64,000 nucleotides of DNA, taken from NCBI GenBank assembly GCA_037954665.1, contig JBBMOL010000206.1, positions 558,001 to 622,000 on the forward strand, read 5' to 3'. Source of the DNA: Laguncularia racemosa. Taxonomy: Eukaryota > Streptophyta > Magnoliopsida > Myrtales > Combretaceae. This document shows positions 1 to 9,203 of the stretch, piece after piece (within the stretch, counting starts at the first letter, position 1; each line of letters starts with the position of its first letter). Both the position numbers and the translations under genes were made by a program. The notes beneath the pieces are model-generated. The model was not told the origin of the DNA. It worked only from the letters and a program-made list of their open reading frames with translations, and did no database searches.

Positions 1-359
1 AAGTGTAGTACCTACTATTCAATTTTGTTACAAAAAAAAAGAGGAAGAATTACGACAAAAAAAAAGGGGAACGTGATCAAGAGCAGCAAACAAAGGCAAA
101 AAAAAAAAAAAAAAAAAATCTGAAAGAAAAAGAGGAAAATTTTTAAGCCCTAGAGTTGTTTTGAATTTTACGGAAGGGAATTGGTATAGTTTGGGTTAGT
201 TCCAAGAGAATTGAGAAGAGGAATTGGTGAGTTGATATCATCATTGCTTGTGAGAATACACGAGTGACATCATCCTTTGAGCGAAACACGTAAGGGAGTG
301 TATCATCAGGCTTAATTATATATATTTGTGTTAGTACTAATCTTTTTTCTGCAGGAACT
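1..359 (+). other. Untranslated leader of element A
   Basis: No gene is seen. The stretch is rich in A runs, including an uninterrupted run around 99-118, and ends directly before the gag ATG at 360. The sequence ...gtgagaatacacgagtgacatcatc... resembles the leader just before gag in element E (49690-49740, ...gtgagatacacgagtgtatacac...), which supports its identity as a retrotransposon leader. Confidence 0.7.
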
Positions 360-1588
360 ATGTCGAGGCAACATTCTCCTGAAAGTGAGAGGGGATGGTT
401 TGATGCTAGGTTAGTGATTGAGGCGTTGAGGGGTGAGATGAAGAGGATGTTTCAGGAGGGCATGGAACAAATTCATGAGACGGTGGAACAAAGACTAGAG
501 CAATCTAAAAACGTCTTCCAAGGGCGTAAGAGGGAGAGTTTTTCTAGGAGAGTACAAAGGGGTGGAGATGAAATGTCTGATGATGAATTTGATGAATCTT
601 CTGTCGGGAGTTATAGAGGTTATAGTGGTAGGAATAGAGGAACTAGGGATTGGGAAGATAGAGGAGATAGGAATAGAGAGGATAATCAACTGAGCAGTAT
701 AAAGATGAAGATTCCTCCTTTCCAAGGGAAGAATGATCCTGATGCGTACTTAGAGTGGGAGAAGAAGGTAGAGATGGTGTTTGATTGTCATAACTATAGT
801 GGGAGAAAGAAAGTGAAACTTGCTGCCATTGAATTTTCGGATTATGCCATAGTATGGAGGGATCAACTAATGTTAAATCGAAGAAGGAATGGCGAACCAC
901 CTATTGAGTCGTGGGAAGAGATGAAGAGGGTGATGAAGAAGCGGTTTGTGCCTGCGTATTACTATCGTGAGTTACACAACAAATTGCAAACTCTTAGGTA
1001 GGGAAGCCGAAGTGTGGATGAGTATTTCAAGGAGATGGAAGTTACTATGATTAGGGCGAATGTAGAGGAGGATAGAGAGGCTACCATGGCTAGGTTTCTT
1101 GCTGGATTGAATAGAGAAATTCAAAATGTCGTGAAATTGCAGCATTATGTAGAATTGGAAGATATGGTTCATATGGCTATAAAGGTTGAGAACCAACACA
1201 GGAGGAAAGGTAGTAGTACTGCACGGTTTCAACAAGGTGCTGGTTCATCCGCCTGGAAGACTAACCAATGGAAGAAGGAAGAAAAGCATTATCCACCAAA
1301 CCAAAAGGAGAGCAGAGGCAAGCGGGTTCTACTCCTAGTGATCAAGGTAAACCTGACTCTTCTACTCCTAGAAATCGTGACATTAGATGTTTTAAATGCC
1401 AAGGTAGAGGCCATATTGCTAATCAATGTTCGAATAGGCGTGTTATGATTCTACGTGATGATGGTGAGTATGAGACTGAGGGGGATAGTGAAGAGGATGT
1501 TATGCCTCCATTAGAGAACGTTAGTGATGATGAGGAGCCTGCAGTAGGGAGGTTAGTGGTAGTAGTGAAGAGAGCTTTGAATGTGTAG
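360..1588 (+). pseudogene. gag: gag of element A (nucleocapsid polyprotein, broken)
   Basis: Gag would form the cytoplasmic virus-like particle that packages element RNA. The start is the ATG at 360, right after a leader ending in tctgcaggaact. The capsid region holds the plant gypsy signature: YLEWEKKVE near residue 131, a WRDQL block, then RFVPAYYYREL. An in-frame TAG at 999-1001 stands where E has a glutamine (TQGSKS). A frameshift between about 1300 and 1330 moves the rest into another frame. There the CCHC zinc knuckle CFKCQGRGHIANQC (1388-1429) is intact and is followed by an acidic linker. A second stop (TAG, 1586-1588) precedes protease. The gene cannot make full-length gag. Confidence 0.9.
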
Positions 1589-2002
1589 GTGAAGGAAGAA
1601 GAGGAGGTGCAACGAGAGAATATCTTTCATACTAGATGTTATCTAGGTGATCATATTTGCAGTTTGATCATTGATGGAGGAAGTTGCACTAATGTGGTGA
1701 GTAATTTTATTGTTGAGAGGCTGGGACTCAAGACTACTAAACACCCTAGCCCATATAAATTGCAGTGGCTGAATGATAGTGGCGAGACTAAGGTGAGTAA
1801 GTAAGCCTTGATTGCTTTTCGCATTGGTAGGTATGTGGATGAGGTGTTATGCGATGTAGTGCCAATGCAAGCAAGTCATGTGTTGTTGGGGAGGCCATGG
1901 CAATTTGATAGGAAGGTTGTTCATGATGGCTTTTCTAACAAGTATACGCTTGTTCACCAAGGGAAAAGCTTTAATCTTAAACCTTTAACCTTAAACCTTT
2001 AA
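1589..2002 (+). pseudogene. Aspartic protease region of element A
   Basis: This domain would cleave the gag-pol polyprotein. The active-site segment reads IIDGGSCTN (about 1669-1695), the plant gypsy version of the D-[ST]-G motif. The flap and C-terminal part with GRYVDEVLCDVVPMQ and HVLLGRPWQFD follow, after a TAA at 1802-1804 that interrupts the frame. It is in the same frame as the zinc-knuckle part of gag and is separated from it by a single TAG. The intact WQFD block here is useful because D and E have a stop at exactly that glutamine. Family assignment is confident, function is not expected. Confidence 0.87.
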
Positions 2003-2166
2003 CACCTAAACAGGTGTACGAGGATCAGTTGCAGCTATAATAGTCTTTTGCAAAACATAAGGTGAGTGAAAAATAGAGGGAGAGTGAGAGAGCAAAAGAC
2101 AGCGAGAGAGAAAAGGAATACAAAAGTCAATCTCAAAAGGAAAAAGAGTGGAAGGCTGGAAAGAGT
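2003..2166 (+). other. Protease-RT linker of element A, degenerate
   Basis: A purine-rich stretch of GAGAGAG-like sequence. In E the same interval (about 51430-51600) encodes a charged, repetitive Lys/Glu linker between protease and reverse transcriptase, so this is the same linker with the frame lost. No separate gene is seen. Confidence 0.6.
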
Positions 2167-3843
2167 GTGAGAGACCAAGTTGAAGGGGGATCAACTTTGG
2201 TGGTGAGTGAAAAGGAGAGTGCGGCCTTGCAAAAGGAGAGTTGTGTGGCAGGAGCGAGTGTAGTGAGTAGAGCGTTAATGATGAAGCAACCTATGTTGTT
2301 GCTGGTTTTTGAGGAAACTTGTTTGAATACTAACGAACTATTTAACTCTTTGCCTAGTGTGGTTGTGTCTATTGTGCTGGACTTTGAAGATGTCTTCCCT
2401 GAGGAGATTCCAAAGGGATTACCACTTATTCGTGGTATTGAGCACCAGATTGACCTAGTACCCGGAGCATCGATTCCAAACAAACCGGCTTATAGGAGCA
2501 ATCCGGAGGAGACAAAGGAACTCCAAAGGCAGGTTGATGAATTAATGGAGAAGGGGTACGTGAGAGAAAGCATGAGTCCATGTGCAGTGCCTAAGAAGGA
2601 TGGGTCATGGAGAATGTGTGTTGACTACCGCGCCATCAACAACATCACGGTAAAGTATCGTCATCCCATTCCTCGCTTAGATGACATATTAGATCAGTTA
2701 TATGGGTCTAGTGTCATTCCTCATGAGCCTTGGGTAGATATTTCCATGGATTTTGTGTTAGGATTACCCAGGTCTAGACATGGTCGAGATTCTATTTTTG
2801 TAGTCGTGGATAGATTCTCTAAAATGGCACATTTCATTCCTTGTCACAAAACAGATGATGCTTGCGATATTGCTAATTTGTTCTTTAGGGAAGTTGTGAG
2901 ATTGCATAGTATGCCTAGAACAATCGTATTGGATAGAGATGCTAAGTTCTTGAGCTACTTCTGGAAGACATTGTGGGCTAAGTTAGGAACTAAGTTATTG
3001 TTTTCTACTACTTGTCATCCACAGACTGGTGGTCAAACTGAGGTAGTAAATCGAACTTTATCTACTTTGTTGAGGGCTGTCATTAAAAAGAACATTAAAA
3101 GTTGGGAGGATTGTTTGCCGCATGTTGAATTTGCCTATAATCATACAATGCATTTTGCTACTAAGTTTACTCCTTTTGAAATTGTGTATGGTTTTAATCC
3201 ACTAACTCCTTTGGATTTATCACCTTTGCCTATTTCTGAGTATGTTAATCTAGATGGCAAGAAGAAAGCAGAATTTGTTAAACAGATCCATGAGAAGGCA
3301 AAGCTAAACATTGAGCGAAGAACAGAGCAGTATGTGAAACAAGCCAACAAGGGTCGTCGACAAGCTGTCTTTGAACCTGGAGACTGGGTTTGGGTTCACA
3401 TGCGCAAAGAGCAGTTTCCTGTGCAGCGTCGATCTAAACTACTTCCTAGAGGCGATGGACCATTTCAAATTCTTGAGCGCATTAATGATAATGCATACAA
3501 GATAGATTTACCAGGTGAGTATCAAGTAAGTGCTACATTTAATGTTACTGATTTGAGTCTTTTTGATGCAGGCGATGATTTGAGGATAAATCATTTTCAA
3601 GAGGAGGGGAATGATGAGAGCCATGATGGGAGCCAAGCCAGAAGATGGAATGTGGATCCTCTTGAAGTGCCACCTGGACCGATCACAAGAACTCGAGCGA
3701 AACGATTTAAGGAAGCACTTAACGGGTTGATAAAGGATGTCCATGAAGTCGGAAAGGATTGGAGCAATCATGAAGCTGGAATGGATTGGAACAACCATGG
3801 GAATTGCCTTGCTCTTGTACAAGTCATAATGGATATGGGTTGA
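2167..3843 (+). pseudogene. pol: Truncated reverse transcriptase fused in frame to integrase (element A)
   Basis: The open frame is 558 codons. It starts in linker sequence, then shows the front of reverse transcriptase (KELQRQVDEL, VPKKDGSWRMCVDYRAIN, HPIPRLDDILDQLYG). It then jumps at about 2705-2720 straight into the integrase core (PWVDISMDFVLGLP). The YxDD catalytic motif, RNase H and the HHCC zinc finger are missing. Compared with E, roughly 1.6 kb of coding sequence is gone without loss of frame. The integrase D,D-35-E residues are present (DISMDF; LDRDAKF; GQTEVVN). A GPF/ERINDNAYKIDLPG module and the motif PGPITRTRAKRFKEALNGLI follow. The last 77 codons lie inside the 3' LTR. An RT-less pol can at most act in trans. 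Confidence 0.88.
3601..3611 (+). other. Polypurine tract of element A
   Basis: The run GAGGAGGGGAA lies immediately before the LTR start TGATGAGAG and would prime plus-strand DNA synthesis. E has an equivalent tract at 55208-55221. Confidence 0.75.
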
Positions 3844-4504
3844 AGAGGGAGTGTCTTTACAAGGCACGGCCATGTAGGAGTCTAGAGGTTACACAGAATC
3901 ATACACGGTCGTATACACGGTTCAAAGGCACGGTCGTGTATGGTGTCAAGAATTTCCACAGAAAGATACACGACTAGAAGTACACGGTCGTGTACATTGT
4001 CAAGATTTCCACAGAAAGATACAAGACTAGAAGTACATGGTCGTGTACTTCTCCAACGCCGGCTCCAAGGCCGCCGGCCTTCATTCTCACGCTACCGGCC
4101 TTCATGTCTTGTTTTGTTATTTTTACGCAACTTATTGAAGTGATGTCGTTTTGGGGCTTTATTGTTATGAATTGTAAACCCTACTATAAAACTCCTAGGG
4201 TTTAGAATAGCTAGAATATAGAACATACAACATTAAAGTTTGAAAAACACTTTTGAGAGAATTCCTCTCTTGGTTCTTTAAAAAACTAATCTAGAACTTA
4301 TCGGATTTTTCTTCCGTGGCGTTCATCTCGACTTATCAATTGGTCTTTCATCTCGATTGTGGTGTCTTCATATTATACCAAGGTTCTTGTCTCGCTTATA
4401 GACGACGGGTCGCGGTTTCCACTTGAGTGTGTTTGGCATCTTAGGTAGCGAATTCCGAACGTATTGGTATTGGGTTTCGTCACACGTTGGTGTGGTTCGT
4501 ATCA
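3612..4504 (+). mobile_element. 3' LTR of element A
   Basis: The start at TGATGAGAG is set by alignment with the F LTR (TGATGACAACCGAG) and by the polypurine tract before it. The end is TTCGTATCA, followed in other copies by the primer site. The first 232 bases continue the pol frame and encode the CR-like motif. U3 then holds a 53-bp tandem repeat with palindromic cores and a CCGGC-rich stretch (4058-4106). A TATA-like ctataaaa lies near 4184. The R/U5 part shares blocks with the F and H LTRs (ccaaggttcttgtc, gggtcgcgg), so A, F and H form one family. Confidence 0.8.
3931..4054 (+). repeat. 53-54 bp tandem repeat with palindromic core in the LTR
   Basis: Two units (about 3931-3983 and 3984-4036) and a partial third are nearly the same: a TACACGGTCGTGTA core, then tgtcaagatttccacagaaagatac and a second arm. 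The core is an inverted repeat (TACACG-GT-CGTGTA). The position in U3 upstream of the TATA-like box suggests enhancer-type repeats; that role is inferred. Confidence 0.8.
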
Positions 4505-5302
4505 GATTGTCATCTATGTTCATTATTTTGTTGTGGGCACATGCATTTGGAGGTGTGTGAGCAGGGAAAATGTTATTTTCTTTTAGCTTGTCCTAGGTCC
4601 TTGTTGAGAAGATCATTCTTCTAGCATAACTATTGATATATAGAGTGTGGCTCTGATTTGTGTAACCAAGGATGCATGCAAGTGTAACGAAATTGATAGC
4701 CTAAACTCTAATGAATTTTAAAATGATCCTTAACCCAAGGTTAAAGGAGGGTATATTGGTCAGAAATATCTTTAGACCTCATGTAGTTTCCAGTTGACTA
4801 CTTGTGATGATTGGCATATGCTTGTTCATGCATTCATGCGTTAAAAATGTTAACTTGCTTGTTTTGCTTGAAAGGTGGTTATGAGCTAAGATCTCACTAT
4901 GCTTTATGGCTTACCCCCCTACAATTTATCCTTTTTGCAAGCACCATTCTAGTTTTACCCTGGTAGAATCTAAACAGCGGTGAGAATCTTCAAAGATGAT
5001 GGTAGCTGGGCAAGTGATGAAGAAGACACTTAGAATAGATATTTTAAAATTTTGAATAGACTTTTGGATGAATGTATTATTAAACTTATTTCTCTATCTA
5101 TTATATATGTAAAACTTTATGTTTTATATTACTAGATGTTAACTTTAATAATAGTAGAACTGTTATCATTATGGGAGTCTCTGGAGTAACAACTCCTTAT
5201 GTACCATGTTAAAGTTTGTGTGTGCTAAAATTCAGCTAATCATAGACTTCAATATAGTACTTGGCGGGCTGCTATGACTAGGGTAACCCTTGGGGTGTGA
5301 TA
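4505..5302 (+). mobile_element. Tekay/Del-like LTR fragment
   Basis: No coding region is seen. Blocks match the LTR end at 39050-39772 in the same order: aacccaaggttaa(a/g)g, a gcttaccccc...gcaag stretch, and a 3' end of ccttggggtgtgat against cctttggggcgtgaca. Such a GGGGCGTGACA end is typical of Tekay/Del chromovirus LTRs. The left side is cut by element A, the right side meets satellite at about 5303. The lineage is inferred from the LTR end only. Confidence 0.55.
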
Positions 5303-6060
5303 GCCATTGTAAATCTCCTTATCATCATTGCAAACATTTTCGCTACAAATATCATTGCTATAAATGTTGTCATCTTAACAGTGTTTGTCATAACAAATGT
5401 TGTGCTTGTTGTTGGAAACATCATCACCACAAATATCGTTGCTGCAAAAATCGTCGTCTTGACAAAGGTTGCCATTGTAAATAATGACATCGTCATAGCA
5501 AATATCTTTATCACAAAATCATTGCTATAAATGTCATTATGATGGCAAAGTTTGTCGCTATAGATGTCATTGTCGTCCTTACAAACGTTATCGCTGCAAA
5601 TTTCTTGGCCACAAATGTTGTTGCTACAATTATTGTTACTGTAAATTTTGATGTTGTAAATGCCTTCGTTGTCGCTATAAACATCATCGCTACAAATACC
5701 ATTGCTACAAAATTCATTGTTGCAATTATAGTCATAGCAAATATGGTTGTTGCCATCACTGTAACATTAGCGCTACAAATATTATCACTGCAAATGTCAT
5801 CGTCATGGCAACATTTGTCACTACAAACATCATCACTACAAATATCATTAGTGCGATTGTCATTGCTGCAATTATAGTCACTATAAACATCATCACTGAA
5901 AATGTCATTGTCATTGCAACAAATATCATCGCTACAAATGTTGTCGTCATGGGAAAGTTTGTCACAACAATTGTTGTTGTTACCATGGTGATCGCGCTGC
6001 AAACATCATCTCTTAAAATGTCATCCCTACAATTGTTGTCACAAATATTTTGCTACAAAT
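5303..6060 (+). repeat. Compound 15/18/21-bp minisatellite, block 1
   Basis: Units such as aaatatcattgctat (15), aaatgtcattatgatggc (18) followed by aaagtttgtcgctat (15), and 21-bp units followed by aaacatcatcrcyac. All read in the same direction as the six later blocks. Because unit lengths are multiples of three and contain few stop trinucleotides, reading frames open on both strands. These are compositional and are not annotated as genes. The block ends abruptly in reverse gag sequence at about 6061. Confidence 0.93.
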
Positions 6061-6616
6061 GTCATCTTATGCTGATAATCAGATTCATCCACCATAGTGC
6101 AGCGTACCCTATAAACTCGACAGTAGCCAATCGGACCCTGGTACTATCATTGATCTCATAACATTCAAAGAGACCCTCAACCTTGTCCTCCCAATCTAAA
6201 TATTCATCAGCTGATCCTTTGCCATCATAAGATGGCATATGTAGTTTCACATATTCTAAGCCCCGAGGTGGCCTAAAATCCCTATTCTGATGTAGGTTTG
6301 CCCCAAAATTGTCATCCCTCTCTTTCCTGTATGGAAGATGCTCCTCACCCAATCTTCTATTCAAATTCCCATCTCCCACTGCTCTGTCTCGATGAGGATT
6401 CTGTGGAGCTACCCGAGGTAGTGTCGGCTGGTTTACCACTAGTGGTTATGGTAATGTCATTCTGTCAATTCTAGTTGCCAGTGTAGCAACTATGGTAGTA
6501 AGGTCCTGGAGTTGTTCTTCCAAAGTTCTCCTACCTGCCACATTACGACCCTGACCTCCGCCAACCTGACTATTGGCTTCATCAACAATTCCCCCATTCA
6601 CACTGTCATTCGACAT
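6061..6616 (-). pseudogene. gag: Partial gag of element B
   Basis: The start ATG is at 6616-6614 (MSNDSVNGG). The N-terminal part has GGGQGRNVAGRRTLEEQL, a predicted helical stretch (LTTIVATLATRIDRM), one TAG stop after MTLP, then RPPRGLEYVKLHMPSYDGK. The capsid block DEYLDWEDKVEGLFECYEI follows, and YAALWWMNLI, where the frame runs out into satellite. This is the capsid-forming part of a plant gypsy gag, about half the normal length with no zinc knuckle. Confidence 0.85.
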
Positions 6617-7546
6617 AGTTGTAGACCCCCGTATACCGATCCTCAAAAACAATTTGAAGCAAGGACACACACTCCACAACCACGTTTCCCGTAACGCCAC
6701 ACAATAGCAACTACAAAAAGGAAAACAATAAATCCACTTAACTTCACAAGTATATTATTACAACCCACGTGTAGTACTCTTCTCCACAACACGTTAATAC
6801 AACACGGTGTAACAAATTTTTATTTTTTTTTAAATTCCACAAATTACTCCTTCACAAACAACTCCACGACAACAACAAAAGTAGCAACAACAACAAGTAT
6901 GCTTCCACTTCCACGGCAACAATAATAAATGGTAACAACAACAAATATACTTCCACTTCCATGGCAAGGATATCAACACAACAAATAGACCACTTTCCAC
7001 AAATGTAATCCGAAACTTACAATAGGCAGCAACTCCAATTTGAATTTCAACCTCCTCACTAATTGCAAGCCTTCCTCATTTGGTAAGAAATGAATTTCAA
7101 ATTCAAATAACACTCATTAACTCCCACAACTTAATGGAATGTGTTTGAATTCAAATAGATTCCTTACTTACTCAATCTCAATGCAAATCTGTAAAATGCA
7201 CTTCCCCAATTCAGAATTACACAATGGAATCACAACAACAAGCTTCACAACCTCCCTTTCGCCACAAGCTAGTCACGGCAAGAACAAGGTAATTTTTTCA
7301 AGTTCACAAAATTGTTGAATTAACAACACTTGTATGCTTCTTTCGTTCCACGAAAATAATTAATCACAAGAAGATACAACAATCCTCCCAATCCAACTCT
7401 AACAAGCAGCAAATCAACATTCCAATCAAGGTAATTTTCGCAATTCACAAACTGCAACAACACAATTGCGGTTCAAAATTGAATAACCCTAATTGATGAT
7501 GATAATCACGAAATCAACCAACAATTAATCCCTTCTCTCAACTTGT
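6617..7546 (-). other. Untranslated leader of element B
   Basis: No gene is seen. On the plus strand it is AC-rich with caacaacaac runs and a duplicated segment: ttccacttcca(c/t)ggcaa at about 6905 and 6951. The same style and words recur in the leader of I (63059-64000), as expected for one family. Confidence 0.65.
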
Positions 7547-7558
7547 GATCTGATACCA
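7547..7558 (-). other. Primer-binding site of element B (initiator tRNA-Met type)
   Basis: The minus strand reads TGGTATCAGATC, two steps from the plant consensus TGGTATCAGAGC that pairs with the 3' end of initiator tRNA-Met. It lies five bases inside the LTR end, so the LTR and its orientation are fixed. Confidence 0.8.
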
Positions 7559-7563
7559 AAAGA

Positions 7564-8320
7564 TGATGTGCTCAAAACCACTTTCAAGCACAATCAAATG
7601 ACTTAAGAAAAACAATTCTTAAGTCTCATATAAATCGGTTCAATGGATTAGGAAATTGTGTAACCCTAATGGAACTTTGATGAAATCCAATGGTTCAAAG
7701 ATTCAATTAACTCCCACCAATGGTCAATTTCACTAATCAACAATAAGAACAAGAGAATTACACGTGAAATGGATGAAAAAGACAAGCACAAAAACCGTGA
7801 ACTCAAACCCTTCCAACCATGCCAATTCACGCCAATCACTAAAGAGCAATTCAATCTCAATGAACAATCAACCTTACAAGATGATTATCCACGAATTACA
7901 ATCAGCAATATGTCCAAGAAAGATTCAAATCTACCCTAGATATGACTCACTAGAGAAGAAATGAACATACAACAAAGATGAATCGATATGACTCACGATT
8001 CTCCTTTGTTGCACTCGCCACAATTCCAATTCTTGGGTTGAAATTGATAAGAGGTTTGAACTAAGGATGAACCCTAATTCCACGCGTGAAAGTGCTAGGT
8101 TATTTCTGCAAAATATGGCCTCCTCAAACCCTTTTCTAAGCAAGTATTTATACTTGCTACTCTTAGGATTAGAAAGTGGTCAAAATTATCGGTTTGCCAC
8201 TTTTAAGGTGGCTAGTCTTAAATGAAAATTACAAGGAAATGAAAGTGTCCCAAAACCAAATACAACAAAAAATAGTTCATAAAACAATTAAAAAGTACAA
8301 AGTATCATAAGTCTTCATGA
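7564..8320 (-). mobile_element. Truncated 5' LTR of element B
   Basis: The minus strand ends ...GAGCACATCA at 7564, the same terminus as the solo LTRs at 26268-27308 and 56895-57923. It contains the palindromic TATA box GCAAGTATttATACTTGC at 8140-8157 and the block ccacttttaaggtggctag. Similarity to the other copies stops near 8320, so the LTR start and the CR-coding part are missing. Confidence 0.8.
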
Positions 8321-8612
8321 ACCAATGTCTCAGAATGGAAAACAATCGCAGCGGATCTTTGATTGTCACCCTGAAAATGTTCTGTGTCCATCAACTATTG
8401 TAGGACATATTGGAATTCCATGGAGAATTATCATTGTACCTGTAAGATTATTCTCAAATATTTATTAGAATAAAAGACATAAAGTAAAATATAAGCGATT
8501 TGGATCATCATCCAAATCGGGTTCTGAAAATGTTGACTGTGCCAGAAATTTTCCCATCATTTCTTCTTGAGAATTTGGAGCTCATAATTTATTTGTATTA
8601 CGTTTACAGTGC
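8321..8612 (+). other. Leader of the Athila-type element
   Basis: AT-rich, no gene seen. It ends in ...cgtttacagtgc directly before the gag ATG at 8613. The left junction with the B LTR lies near 8320 and shows no clear duplication. Confidence 0.5.
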
Positions 8613-9203
8613 ATGACTCGAAGTCGCTCCAAGGAACTTGCTGTTTTTAATCCTGAGCCAGAGAAAATTATTTGTCGTTATCAGAAAAAGCAACACTTGA
8701 CCGAGTCAACATCATTTGGTATTCAAGGAGAATCACTGAAGGAAGAAATGGCTGATCAAGTTAATAATCGTGCTCAAGAGCTGAATCAAGGAAATGTTGT
8801 TGTGGATCCCCCGAATCATCAACTGGTTGATAATAGAGATAGCCGAGCTAATGAGCCACCTAGAACCAATTCTGATTTTGCCAGGCCAAACTTGATAGGC
8901 GTTAGCTTTAGCATAGTCCGTCCTCGAGTGGAAGCAAATAATTTTGAACTTAAGCCTGCTGTGATTCAGATGGTGCAGCAATATACTCAATTTGATGGTT
9001 TATAGGATGAAGATCCAAATGTGCATATCCAACTCTTTCTAGAGATATGCGATACCTTCAAATTTAATGGAGTTAGTGATGATGCGATCCGCCTCAGGCT
9101 CTTCCCATTCTCTTTGAAAAGCCAAAGGCTTAAGCATTACTTGGGGGACAAAACAGTTTTGGAAGAAAAGGAGGAGCTGAACCTCATTCTCATCTCCATT
9201 TGA
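8613..9203 (+). pseudogene. gag: Athila-type gag, N-terminal part, interrupted by a stop
   Basis: It starts MTRSRSKELAVFNPEPE, the usual opening of Athila gag. A spacer rich in Asn, Gln and Glu follows, then the conserved block FELKPAVIQMVQ and, after a TAG at 9003-9005, DEDPNVHIQLFLEICDTF and DDAIRLRLFPFSLK. This is the start of the capsid domain. The frame then diverges (SQRLKHYL...) and ends at 9203, where a deletion joins it to the 3' noncoding region. The TAG sits where family members have a different residue before EDPN. The gene is non-functional. Confidence 0.88.

Larger units (their letters stand above)
1..4504 (+). mobile_element. CRM-type Ty3/gypsy retrotransposon A, left end outside the window
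   Basis: Seen in order: leader, gag, aspartic protease, the front of reverse transcriptase fused to integrase, polypurine tract and 3' LTR. The 5' LTR and primer site lie left of base 1. Gag, protease and pol sit in different frames and carry stops, and most of reverse transcriptase, all of RNase H and the integrase zinc finger are deleted, so the copy is non-autonomous. The LTR ends ...TTCGTATCA at 4504, matching the ends of the LTRs of E, F and H. The expected 5-bp duplication GATTG (4505-4509) cannot be checked because the left junction is missing. It abuts a Tekay-like LTR fragment, so A probably inserted into that element. Confidence 0.88.
6061..8320 (-). mobile_element. Retrotransposon B fragment: LTR, primer site, leader and 5' part of gag
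   Basis: Read on the minus strand: truncated 5' LTR (8320 to 7564), primer site, leader, then gag to about codon 185, where satellite block 1 begins. The rest of gag, all of pol and the 3' LTR are absent. Its gag closely resembles those of D and I (SVNGG, RTLEEQLQDL, FRPPRGLEYVKL), and its LTR matches the solo LTR at 26268-27308. No target-site duplication can be tested because both ends are truncated. Confidence 0.85.
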
